Of a stretch of 64,000 bases of DNA, positions 46,459 to 58,417 are shown in pieces. This DNA is from Cornus controversa (taxonomy: Eukaryota; Streptophyta; Magnoliopsida; Cornales; Cornaceae): contig CM048853.1 of the NCBI GenBank assembly GCA_026545225.1, positions 40,440,755 to 40,504,754 of the forward strand. The letters are read 5' to 3'. The first letter of the stretch is position 1, and every line of letters begins with the position of its first letter. The notes under the pieces were generated by a model that saw only the letters and a list, made by a program, of their open reading frames with translations, was not told the DNA's origin and did not search any database. The position numbers and the translations under genes were made by a program.

Positions 46459-47155
46459 AGAAACACTCACTGTGTCTTCGAAACTACAACATTTTATGAG
46501 AATTGAATTTCAAAAGAAATTTAACTTATTTGGAATCATGCGATGGGAATTGGATTTCAAAAGAAATTTCACTTGTTTGGAACTGTGCAATTTTAAAAGT
46601 AAATGAGATTTGAGGGGATTCCAACTGAAATATTGTGAGGTTCAGAAATTGAGAAAAAATTGAGGGAATTTGGCAACGAACTACTTAACTTTCCAAAATT
46701 ACCGTTGCTTTCACTCTCTCTCATCTTAAAATTGTACAAAATATATTTATTTTCAAATTTATTTTTACAAATTTGAGTTTATTTCAAGTGCAAATAGAAT
46801 TTTATTTTAATTTCAATCCAATTTCAATTCCATTTCCTAAAAGAATTTGGTTCCAAACTAATGGGTCCTTGTTGAACACTATCTATTCAAGTCAAGCAAA
46901 AAATTGATCAAACTTTATAGCATTATTCTGTATAATTTTATCTAGAAAAAATAATAGCAATTTGTATTTCTAATAATTGAATACGAGTTTGTAAATGCTT
47001 GGAGAGAATTTTGGTCCATGACAAGTTCATTTTATAGTTAGGGTAAAGTGCATAAAACTCTCTACTATATAGAAAATGTGCAAAAAAATTTCAATATTTT
47101 TCAATTTGAGCAAATAAGGACAAATTTTTAATTTAAACAATAAAATGACTAAAAA
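46459..47155. other. Intergenic, low-complexity direct repeats
   Basis: No gene. 46500-46870 holds several copies of gaatttcaaaagaaatttaa- and aattccatttc-like phrases in both orientations, probably a decayed MITE (ends near tttatgagaattgaatttca and the inverse aattcaatttccatttcc). Confidence 0.4.
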
Positions 47156-47158
47156 TTA

Positions 47159-47948
47159 GGGCCCATTTGGTAACCGTTTATGTTTAGTGTTTATTGTTTA
47201 TAAAAAAAAATTTCAGGATAAATATGTTTGTTAATTTTTGTTTTGTTTATCAATTTTCAAAACGTTTTTAAAACAACACTGTTCGTAAGCCTTCAAATCT
47301 TAAACACAAAATTGATGTTTATTATTTATGTTTATTAAAAAAGAAAACTTTTTTTTTCTTTTTTATCTAAAATGGTGATTATATTATTTTAATTAAAAAT
47401 TGAAACTAAAATTGAGAAAATGAAAAGAAAAAAAATTATAAAAGGCTATTGTTTGATACAAGGATAAAAATATTAGAATTATCAAATGTGGACATAATTA
47501 CTAATATACTTGATAATAAGAAATAGTTACTTAGGGGCACACATGCTAAAAAGAAAGAAAAAAAAACCTTATTTGAGGAAAATAAAAAAAAAAGTCTCAA
47601 TCATCTCCTTGTCAAAAAAAAAATGGTATTTTGTACTCATGTTATTCATTCATTTTTAATGTTGAAACAAAAATAGAAATCAAAAAATGAAAAAGAAAGT
47701 ATTAGCATGAGAAGTTCAAGAGCAAGAGTATGCCCTCCAAATCTCTCTTCTCACTCTATACAAATTGAAAAACTTTCAACTTTTTCAGAATTATATATAT
47801 TTTGTTTTTATGGTAGGGGTGTACAAAGAACCGGTGAAACCATAAAGAACTTTAACTAAACCGAACCGAATCGTTCACTACGGTTTCGACTCCAAATTTT
47901 AGGAATCATTCACTATGATTCTGGTTCTAATCCTTGAAACCGGAACCG

Positions 47949-47993
<45 letters not shown>

Positions 47994-48608
47994 AGAAATT
48001 CCTATAATGATTTTCTATATATATATATACTGTTATAAAATCATTGTAATAGTTATAATAACATTTTGTTATGTAAAACATTTTAAATAATGGAGTTATT
48101 ATAACTATTATAAGGTTAAATACAACTCCTATAATAATCGAATTGAATCAAACTCATTTATTCCAGTTTCAAAATTAAAGAACCGTTGGGAACGGTTCTG
48201 GTTCCAGTTCTTCCAATAACCGTAAGGAACAGAATCGTGTGCATCCCCCTACTTATTGGCACCTTCTGGGTTGTGGGTAATTCTAATTTTACAGTATAAT
48301 TTGTAGTGTGTAGATATATATGTAATCCAATATTATTTATTTATTTTTTATGTATATTTCTTGCTCTGTTATTGCTGTATAGATTTGTTATAGCATAAAG
48401 TTGACTTTTTATGCAGTTTATTGTGTTGATTTTTTTAAAACAGTTTAAGGTTAACAAACATGTTTTTCTATTTATGATTTTTAAAATAAGTTAAACGTTT
48501 TTCTATTATCAAACAACACTCATAGATAAACAAAATCGTAACAAAAATATTGTTTATATAAATACTTAAACAATAAACACTAAACATAAACAGTTATCAA
48601 ACGGGCCC
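47159..48608. mobile_element. PIF/Harbinger-type (Tourist-like) element with TTA target duplication
   Basis: Terminal inverted repeats of about 45 bp: GGGCCCATTTGGTAACCGTT at the left and, inverted, GGGCCCGTTTGATAACTGTT at the right, both followed by TATGTTTAGTGTTTATTGTT. The flanks are TTA at 47156-47158 and 48609-48611, the target preference of PIF/Harbinger. The interior is non-coding and hosts another element at 47817-48251, so the original was about 1 kb. Confidence 0.85.
47817..48251. mobile_element. hAT-like MITE nested in the TTA-flanked element
   Basis: Ends GTAGGGGTGTACAAAG and, inverted, GTAGGGGGATGCACACGA. The flanking 8-mers ttttatgg and cttattgg agree at 6 of 8 positions. Paired inner motifs (gaaccgttgaa, ggaacggttctggttccag) occur in both orientations. 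Shares motifs with 16473-17038. A (TA)n run sits at 47953-47989. Confidence 0.65.
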
Positions 48609-48611
48609 TTA

Positions 48612-49029
48612 GTCTTATTTTATAAAAAAATAATAAAAAAAGTCAAACTATGAAATGACCAAAATGGTACTTTTAAATTTTTAAAAAAATCTGACATTAT
48701 TAATTTGGGATAAGAGACAATTTGCTCAAAATTTTAAAATTATAAAAATATATATGGGCTTGAAAAAGAACATGAGTGTTTGTTGTACATATGATATTCG
48801 AAGTTTTTATGCACTTTACCGTTATATTTTTCTAGTAATACATTGCCCTGGAATTAGAGATCACGAAGAGGATCTTAGCCCCATGTACAAAAAAAACTTA
48901 AAAAGTCATTCCAATTTCCACTATTCCACGCTGGAGTGGGCCCCAGCCAGCCTGGACCCAACATCATAAAATCAAAGGTTCTCCCTGTAGAATTGCAACT
49001 ACAACAAGACTACAAGTTGTCCTACTTTG
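48612..49029. other. Upstream region of the DUF1685 gene
   Basis: AT-rich to 48830, then more balanced. No coding region supported. Confidence 0.4.
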
Positions 49030-49037
49030 TATAAATA
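49030..49037 (+). promoter_or_regulatory. TATA box of the DUF1685 gene
   Basis: TATAAATA, 130 bases before the start codon, in a stretch that turns CT- and C-rich just downstream, as plant leaders often do. Confidence 0.6.
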
Positions 49038-49167
49038 ACGCTTCTCTATAATTCTATGACACTCTAATTCTCTAAACACGACTTTAAAAGGCCCTTCCCG
49101 CCGCATTCTCCAACTCAGACAGCGACTTCTTCTGCCGCAGACGGCGGCGAGTTGTGGTGCTTGAACA

Positions 49168-49734
49168 ATGTCGGAATCCAAAGCTCCGCCGTGTCCGCCG
49201 CCGCTTTACAAGCAGCGGTCTTGGTCCCCGGACACACAGCGTGAGGGGGTGTGGTCAAGACGGAAGGGAAATCACGACCTGCGACGCGGCCGCAGCGTGA
49301 GCGTTACGGACGAGGACATGGAAGAACTCTGGGCGTGCTTCGAACTCGGGTTCGGGTTCAATTCCGATTCGCCCGAGACCGATCCGAAACTGTCCGATGC
49401 ATTCCCTGCTCTGGAACTTTATTACGCTGTGAATAAGCAGTACAACAAAAGTCTGTCCAGGTCATCATCGTCGTTGACGATGACGACTTCTGATTGCGAT
49501 TTGTCATCGTCAACTGGAAGCCCTAGCACCATATTCGATTCAGGTAAATAAATAAATAAATATATATATGTCTATCTACGTAGAGTTTTCTTGATCCAAC
49601 GGTGGTGGTTTTATTGATATTAATTTAGTGATTATGGAATATTTGAAGGTGATGATCGGGAGATGGTGAAGATGAAATTGAGACAGTGGGCCCAGGTGGT
49701 TGCTTGTTCTGTGCAACATTCCTCACCAAACTAA
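49168..49734 (+). CDS. DUF1685 protein, two exons
   Basis: Exon 1 is 49168-49543 (ends GATTCAG/gtaaat) and exon 2 is 49649-49734 (after tttgaag), phase 1, giving 153 residues. Family hallmarks in order: YKQRSWSPDTQREGVWSRRK near residues 13-32, RRGRSVSVTDEDMEELWACF and ELGFGF near 39-65, FPALELYYAVNKQY near 79-93, a serine-rich stretch (95-122), and the closing MVKMKLRQWAQVVACSV in exon 2. Plant DUF1685 proteins are small, probably intracellular and uncharacterised; there is no signal peptide or membrane segment. The coding sequence is much more GC-rich than its flanks. No function can be given. From memory a DUF1685 gene also lies close to TRX m3 in Arabidopsis. Confidence 0.92.
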
Positions 49735-50559
49735 TTGATTATTTTTTTATCTAGTCTTCACATAAAATTTTGTTGTGTACATTTATTTATTTATTATTAT
49801 TATTTTTTAACTGAAAATTTTAAATTTTTTTAGTGTCCGTGGTTATATCGGTTATTGGATTTAGTTATTATATCTGAATTGATGTTGCATGGATTTTATA
49901 ATTAGTTAAATTTGCTTATTTAATTTGAGTTTTTCAATTAAAACAAGGCAGAGGTGAAAGAAATTTACATATTAGGGTGGGGGCATAACACTCTCTTTGA
50001 AACCAAATACTTCTGGAATTTGGAATAAAAAAAAAGAAATTGATTTGGATTTCAAATGGTTTTTTTATTAATGCGTTGGGAATAAGCTGAAATTTAAGAT
50101 ACCAAAATTGTGGTCAAATTGGGTAAAATGCAAATAACATTTTAAAATTTGAACAAATCTGATCATTTTTCAAGGGACTTCTTCAAAATATTAAATTTAA
50201 GAATTTGAAATCCTGTCAAAATCTATTTATTCATTCCAAACAAATCATCTTGTCCTTCCAAACTGAATATAAATGATTCTAACTTAAAAAATCAGAGATT
50301 TTGAGAATTATACAGGATATCTTGAATTTATGTTTAAATCTAAGTTTATTTTGGACAGCTTCAACTCAAGATCTCATCTTTTAACTCAAGTTCAAAACCC
50401 TTTTCAAAATCACGTTTATTTACCGATTCAATTCATTTTAAAAAATAATTGAAGTCTAATACATGATTTTCTCAAATCACCTTTCAAGGAGTTTTTAAAA
50501 AGTAATTCAAATCTATTTAGATCTTAAATGTATATGGATGCTCATGAGTTTTTGAAAAT
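49735..50559. other. 3' flank of the DUF1685 gene, no further gene
   Basis: AT-rich. 50000-50300 has gaattt/caaattt-type runs, in both orientations, that look like a decayed MITE. Nothing coding. Confidence 0.4.
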
Positions 50560-53500
50560 CGACATTTTGATGGCATGACAAGTAGGATGCACCTATTGCT
50601 AACCTACTACTTCGCATTTATAACATTATGAAATAACACATACTTTTCCCACGTAATGAGACCTAATAAATGATCATTTTCTCGTGTTATGCTCATACAT
50701 ATACTATACAAATCATGATTTAAAACTCAAATAATCTTTTCATATATGAAAATAACTCACAAAGCCTCATACATGCTCTTACATATCCAAAACTTGTATC
50801 CATTCATGGTACACACACACATTAAACTTGTTCTAAAACAATGTAGAGTTTTATATACGTAGCAAAAATGCATTTAGTCCACATTTCGGACATGCATTTC
50901 AAAAGAAACTACAAAATTGCCGAAAACTCGTCTATGCCCAAAACTTGTTCAAGATTCCCGATGCCTCGTTACCTCCTTGCCATTGCCTAAAAAAGATTTA
51001 TATATAAAGGACTGAACTCTTGCATGCTCAATAGAAAGTTCTAAATTATATTTCTTAAAAATTCCGTGAATACCAAGTAAAACATACAACATACCAATAA
51101 TCAAATGATCACATGCTCAATGCAAGTCAACATACCACGAAACCTATCATGCATGTCCAATGCATATGTCATGTAATTCTACTATATCTCTCACATGTAC
51201 ACAACTAATAACTCGGATTCTAAAAAGGGACCATCTGATCTTTTTCAACCGAAACTTGTCAATACAAAACCTTATCGTACCTCAGATTTTGACTATGGAT
51301 CATCTAACTTTCTTTGACCCAAAACCTTTCCATGCCAACCCTTTTCATGACTCGAATTCCAAATAAGGACCATCTAAATTTCCTCAACCAAAACCTTTTC
51401 TATATCAGGCCTTCACTTAACCAAAACTTCCTTTTCACTCTGTCCCTATCACATATCCACAACCTAGATGTGTGTAATGCACAAATGCTATGTTTCATGT
51501 TATAATGCACATTTATGACCAAAATGCAACTAGTATGCCTTTGAACCTCAATTGCACGTAAAAAAGGTATATTACGACATCAAATCTGGCTCACATATAC
51601 ATGTAGGCATTTTATCAGACACATAAGCCACATTACAAATCTATATACCATTTAAACATGCACCCAATTTCACATAACCACATTGCATGCTCACATATTT
51701 TACACATATAGCATACAAGCTCAAAATCATTCATTTTATCATGCCAAATCATACTTATATCACATATATACATGCTTGACTTTAAAATTTAAACATATAA
51801 ACACATATAAAAGTTAATTAGATGCTCTAACCATCTAACATACTCGTAAAAACATAAAAATTCATGAATTAGACATCCCTACCTCGGTTTGGAAGAATTT
51901 TTAAATTTTTTTTCCAAATCTCCTCAAGCCAAACTCGCCCAAAATCATATTTTCTCTGATTATATCAAAGCTCTCAACGTGCACAACGATCTTATCATCT
52001 TCTGTGCCTTTCAAATCTCACCTTAGAGGCCTCAAAATCTAGAGAGAATCATGAAGAATGGAGGAGAAGAGAAATAGAAGGCTATCGGTTGTTTTAGAGA
52101 GAGAGAAATGAGAAAAAAAATTTAGCTCTCTTGATATTTATATGCCCTAGCTTGCAAATGACCAAAATGCCCTTCATCACTTAACGCACCTTGACTTTTG
52201 TTTTCAATTCTAAAAACTCCTACGGTCCCGAAATCAATTCCTTTCTTCTTTTAATATTTCAAATTACCCAAAACCAAAAATAATTATTTTCAAAAAAATA
52301 TCTGATTTTCCGGACTCACCCGACTTGGGTCCACTGACCTGAAAATCCCAAACTGAGCCAAATGAATCCAAAACTTTTCCAAATCTCAAAACAAGTCTCC
52401 ATACTTCTATTTCATAATTAAAACGCTTGGAAAATCATTTCCATGCATTAGATTGATAATTAAAAAAAAAAAAAAAAACCAGTCCAAAATGACTAGTCCT
52501 TATAACCTCCCTAACTTAAAAGGATTTCGTCCCTAAAATCAAGTTACACTTGAAGAGAAATAAGTGCAAACCCTTGGTATAGACTTCTTGCTCTTGCTAC
52601 CAGATAGCTTCCTTATTAACTCAATTTATGCCTATTCCCTCAACGTGGAATCTCATGAACTTCTCCAATTGTGTGGCAAGGTCAAATCATCTTGCCAACA
52701 CAAGATAGAATCTACAACGGTTCACCAAAATTAGGTAACAATTTCCATTTTGCCATACAACACCTCAAGTGGTGCCATACTGGTATTGACTTAGTTACTA
52801 TCATTGTATACAAACTCCTCAAATGGTGTCATACTGGTTCTAGTGCCATACTGGTACTGACGGTACTGACTTAGATGCCAAGTTCAAGAGCAATATGCAC
52901 CAAGCACTATCTGAAATCTTTGCCAAAACCTTAAGATAAAAATAATATCTCTATCCAATATAATGGATACCCAAAACTTCACGTAACCTCACAATATGCT
53001 TCACATATTACCTACCAAGCCTTCTCACGTTATTTTATAAAAGAAAAGAGTTACTTTAGTCAATCTGTCAACTATAATCCAAACTGTATCATTTTTCTTT
53101 TTCAACCTCGAAAATCTTATCACAAAACCGTATTGATACAAGGTCCAATCTGTCACCGTTACAACACTAGCAACCTGTGAACGAAAACCTCTAACTCATT
53201 ACCCTACGTCTATGCCTTTATCACATCCTAAATCATAATGTGAAACACCACGATACTTATGATATCCTAACCCACATTCGGTAAAAATCTAAACCAAAGC
53301 GATAATCAATCCACCTCTTACCTCAACAATGACATTAAAACTTGCCATGTCTAGAAAACTAAGGTCAACATAAATTTGAAAACTGTTACCTTAATCCTGT
53401 AAAAACTGATACACTTTTTCTAGGGCAAATCTAACCCACAACTAGTACACCAATAGACAAAACGATGTAAAGATCCAACATGTGTCAATAGACAAAACTG

Positions 53501-53900
53501 TGTCTAAATGGCCCCATTCTGGTCCGTCGAGCATGTCAATAGACAAAATTGTGTCTAGTATGACAACCCCAACTCCAATGTGTGTGTCAATAGATAAAAC
53601 TGTGTCTAAATCATAACACTCAACACAACGGGTGTAGCAATAGGCAAAAATGTGTCTAAAATCATCACAAAACTGTGTCTAATGATCCTTTTTCGGTCTG
53701 TCGAGAATGTCAATAAACAAAACTGTGTTTAAATGACAAACCCAACTCTAGTGTGTGTGTCAATAGACAAACCTGTATCCCAATGATAACTCCCACTACC
53801 ACGAAACACAGTCAACCTTTGCAATCTTCCAAGGACAAAACTTGTTTCCTCAACCCAAAAGTTAGATTTACCTTGGGACAAAACTGTTTCCGAGGCCTCC
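50560..53900 (-). mobile_element. Ty3/gypsy fossil (chromovirus-like, 3' portion)
   Basis: On the minus strand integrase landmarks are recognisable: a sequence like WIIVDRLTK near 53060-53110 and MAPLEVLYGK near 52770. A phrase close to GGGACGAAATCC (about 52520-52540) follows; it marks the end of pol just before the 3' terminal repeat in chromoviruses of the Tekay/Del type. The non-coding stretch 50560-52490 beyond it would then be mostly terminal-repeat sequence. Broken throughout, with many breaks; the partner repeat was not found. Old. The left boundary is approximate. Confidence 0.6.
53440..53800. repeat. Irregular direct repeats with the phrase caatagacaaaactgtgtct
   Basis: Six or seven diverged copies of gtcaatagacaaaactgtgtctaaa-like phrases spaced about 40-65 bp apart, alternating with ggtccgtcgagcatgtc. 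Probably an expanded tract inside the gypsy fossil. Confidence 0.7.
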
Positions 53901-55383
53901 TTTTATAGGCTCCATATTTATGGTCTCTATTTATGAGTAATTAAATAATGTATTTAATCAAACAAGCCAAAAGTTAGGATTTACAAATCATTTATGGGTG
54001 ATTAACTATAAACATGATGATAGAAGCCAAGAGAAAGGAGTTACAACAGATATAAATGATGAATTAATTATGAAATTCAATAGACGAGAATTACAAGAAA
54101 CTTAAAAGTCTCTTTATTCATGAATGATTAAATGATATATTTAATCACCTAATTAGCCAATTATGACTATTTAATTTTGATGAATGAATATGAAAAATGT
54201 CACAATGAAAAATTTGATATATATATATATATATAATTTTGAAAGACGTTCCAACATGATATAGAGACAATATGATGCTAGAAAATAAAGAAAACATTAT
54301 TTAACGCATTGTCACAATAGTCAGAAAAAATGGTGAAGAGTCTACTGCAGATCCACAATATCCGATAGGACGACCTATAAAAAAACATGAATGAAATGAA
54401 GAATTGAGAAAGAAATGTTTTAACTCTTTTGAGTTTTAACCTTTTGCTTCATTATTATTTTAGCGTGAGATTTATCTTTGAGCTTCCGTTTTGTCAGAAA
54501 TTCAGAGTTATCTTTCTAATTAATTCACTTTCATGAACTTATTTTGGACTAAAAGCAAAATAAATTAACATGTTGTCCCTGTGGTTCCAAGATTTCATAG
54601 AAGAAGGATACGTGGCCTTTCCAAAGACACTAAAAAAGAGTGGGCATGCTTCTTTGACATCTTGAAAGCTCGATATATCTCCACTGCTACATCTCATATT
54701 TGCTACAGTGATTGTAAGTCAAACATAGAATGTTAGTTTTACATCTATCAAAAGCTCATTGACAAGATTCACGGGCCCTCTTTATAATTTTTTTCGTCAT
54801 AAATCTTGAATAACATAGAAAAGTCATAACAATCTTATAATTAATAAAATTTTCAACCGAAGAACAATAAATGTCTTTTGTCAGCAGAGAGTTTTTTAAA
54901 AGTCCGAAGTGCAATAAATTTCTTTCTGATTTTAAAATAGTGTATAATACAAATTGGTACAAAAATAACAAATATAAAAATGACAAAAATACTTTCACAA
55001 ATATAAAAAATAAAAATAAAAAATTGATTAATTTACTGAAAAATACCAAAAAAAAAAAAACTTTAATTTGTCAAAAATGTTAACCAAAAAACAGAACTTT
55101 AATTTACCAAATTTTTTTCAGTATTTTTTTTTTTTTATATTTTTCAACAAATTAAAGTTCTTTTTTAGTATTTTTTGGTAATTTGTTTTGCTATTTTTCA
55201 CCAAATTAAAGTTTTTTTTCTTTTTTCAGTAATTTTTGCTAAATTACTCACTTTTTTTCTTTGTTTTTGATATTTTATAGTCAATTAATTATTTTTTTAT
55301 TTTTTATTTATAAAAATATTTTTGTCATTTTAAATCCATTTTTAATTAACTGCATTAGTGCACGTGCATGTGTGAGTGTATGC

Positions 55384-55423
<40 letters not shown>

Positions 55424-55705
55424 TTGCTAACATTCCTGACAGGAGCGGTAGTTATATGGCCTTGGCTGCAGTTCAAAGATACGAGGCTCTCTTTATAATT
55501 TGGTGGACGAGGAATGTGGGAAATCTGGTGGCCGAAGAATGTGGGAATGAACGGGGCGGGGTGGTCACGTCATCCCAGTTACCTAAAAGTAAAAGTGTAA
55601 AACGACCCAAAACGTCATAGTTTTGTTAGTGGGGACATCCTTCTCAATAATTAATTTGAAAGATAGATTTTTGTCCCATCTGAAATTGATGCATGACATT
55701 AGTGG

Positions 55706-55748
<43 letters not shown>

Positions 55749-57904
55749 GGTAATGCTACTCAGACAGAATACTTAGGCAGAAACATTTACATCTATTGGA
55801 TGCATGTGGTGAGTGTATGTGGTGGGGCCTATCACATGCATCTAATGGATATAAATGTTTCTGCTTACGAATTCTGGCATTACGCTATATATATTGTGTA
55901 TGTTATAAAAAGGGGAATACGTGGGGTCGACACCATAAATGTGAAAGTTAATTTTGTTTTGCATGAACTCTTCACTAAAAGTACAATTAAATTACGGACA
56001 TGGTGTCAAAATTTGTGACTTTTGTTTAAGTTCTGTTAGTGTTCTTTTATATACTTAGAGTTATTATAGTTATTATTGTCAATTCTTTTATTTTGATTGT
56101 TTATGCGAGTACATGAGTTATACTTATTTACACATATGTCTTGACGATACTTGTTAATGCATGGAGTGCAATAAACATATTTTGAGTTGGTACGAAAATG
56201 AAATTTTCAATAATGAGATAAAAAGATTTATTTGAAAAAATATAAATAATCGAGCCTCTGCTTGAGCCTTTAAAGATAAAAGTACATCAACATGCATTTA
56301 ATCCATCAAAGTCGGCACCATTTTAATAATTAATTTGAAAGTTGATTTCTGTCCAATTTGAAAGATGCATGACACCATTTAATGTGAACAGGGATGAACC
56401 TACACTAGGGATGCCCTCACTCAATTTTTTATTTTTAGTATTATATATTTATAATTTAGGTATTATATACTTGTACATGGGCACTTTTTCCTACTAAAAT
56501 TACAAAAAAAAAAAAAAAAAATTCACTACGCCCCCCTTAATATATATATTTTTAAATCTTTCTCTCTCCTATCTTTCTCTCTATATCTATAAAAATAATT
56601 TTAAAATAATAAATTCATTTAATTTTTTTAATAAATAAATTAAAAAATAATAAAGTAAATACTTTTTTTTCTCCAAAAGTTCTTAATAAATAAAGTAAAT
56701 GTTATTAACTAACAATGATAAATTTACTCAATAAAATTATTACGATAATATGAATTTTCTTTTTAAATGTCGCCCCCTCATAAAAATTTCTAAGTCCGTC
56801 ACTTAATGTGAATAATGAGATAGCTAGATAAGGTAATGTGTGTGCCATGTGTTAGGTGTTGTTCGAAAAAGTGCAAATACTGAAGGTGTGACAATCAGAA
56901 AACAGTGTGATACTCTATGCATGGCTGAAAGAAAAATATGTAGCATCAATAAAGAAGAAAGATGAAGAATATATACATGTTGTGCATAACTGAGAAAGAG
57001 ATAATATGATGTTAGAAAATGAAGAAAATATGGTTCGACGCATCGTTGTAGAAGCCGACTGTATCGGCAATATCCGGCAGCACCAACTATAAAATTACAT
57101 GTAAGTTGAAGAGAAAAGATATATATATTGAAAGAAATATTTTAACTTTTTTGAGTTTGAACTTTTTGTTTTATTATTTTAGTTTTCTTTCAAATGAATT
57201 CATTTTCATGAACAAAGTAAATTAGCATGTTGTCCCATGCTGGGCATTGGGCAATTATGATTGTTGGTGAAATTTGAAGAACCATTTTTCGGGTAAGCTA
57301 GAAGTAGTACAGGTTAATAAATCTTTTCAGCGACAGTTTTGTTTTCTGCCACAATAAGATGGAACCTTTATGCAATGGTCTTGGCTGTTGTAATATATAT
57401 ATATTGCTAACATTCATGGCAGGACCGGTAGTTATATGGCCTAGGCTGTAGCTCAAACATGGGAGCTAAGCTCAATATCTCAACCACCGATCAAATAGTC
57501 TCTGTGAACCATATTCGTTTTCGTCGATGGTACTTCGGGAAAGAAAAAGGAAAGATAATGAAAAATCTTAGTTGTATCATGAATGATGTGACAAGTAACA
57601 TAGAGAGTTGACAACACCAGACCTGTGTGATTGTGCTTTTTTGTGGTGATGGGTTGTTTTTTTGTGCTTCTTGTACTAAAGCAACGTATAAGAAACACAA
57701 TAATGGCGGGGTAATTGAGTTTGTGTACAAGACAGTGTAGACATGATACCAAAACAAATATTGAATGCCAACCCAACCGAAAGTCCACCAGAAAACACTC
57801 TTATAACAAATGCTTCTTCTATATATATATATAAAGTTGTGTACATTCACACTTTAGTATAAACTTGAAGGTTGCAGAAAAGGAAAGAAACGTGTTTCAT
57901 CACC
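53901..57904. other. Laccase upstream region with repeated modules
   Basis: No intact gene. Three blocks occur twice. 54230-54580 resembles 57000-57250 (gatgctagaaaataaagaaa versus gatgttagaaaatgaagaaa, then aacatgttgtccc versus agcatgttgtccc). 55424-55480 resembles 57408-57465 (ttgctaacattc, ggtagttatatggcct). 55645-55705 resembles 56330-56390 (aattaatttgaaag, gatgcatgacaccat-like). The second of each pair lies nearer the laccase start. Microsatellites: (GT)n(TA)n at 55385-55425 and (TA)n at 55711-55745. A TATA-like run at 57822-57834 is suitably placed for the laccase gene. Confidence 0.55.
55750..55883. mobile_element. 134-bp foldback MITE inserted at a (TA)n tract
   Basis: The left half (gtaatgctactcagacagaa, gcagaaacatttacatctat, ggatgcatgtg) and the right half are near-perfect inverses of each other, leaving only a short centre. 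TA repeats on both sides fit insertion at a TA target. RNA across it would form a long hairpin. Confidence 0.8.
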
Positions 57905-58366
57905 ATGAGTGCAGCGTTCTCAAAGTATCTATGGTTCAAGTTATTACTTTTTATCACTACTCTGGCTCAGGGCAAAGACCATTATTATGAATTTTTTGTA
58001 AGTATCAATATATAAATACATGTGTGTGTATGTGCACAAAAACATTACTTATCATATATCTTGGTTTCGACCCTATTTTTATTTTTATGGTTTATCCATT
58101 TCGTTTAATATATATATATTCCCTTGTAGGTGAAGGAGACAAATTTTACAAGACTTTGCAGTACAAAGAGCATGTTGACCGTTAATGATAGTTTTCCTGG
58201 ACCAGTTATTCGTGTGCACAAAGGAGATACTGTGTTTGTAAATGTTCACAATCATGGGAATTATGGTGTCACACTTCACTGGTTCACCCTCTCTCTCTCT
58301 CTCTCACACTTCACTGGTTCACCCTCTCTCTCTCTCTCACAGTTCACTGGTTCTACCCCCCCCCCC

Positions 58367-58417
<51 letters not shown>

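Noticed and set aside
57575-57605. Third copy of the Mutator-type MITE (catgaatgatgtgacaag)
   Set aside because: Only about 19 bases match, with no terminal repeats around them.
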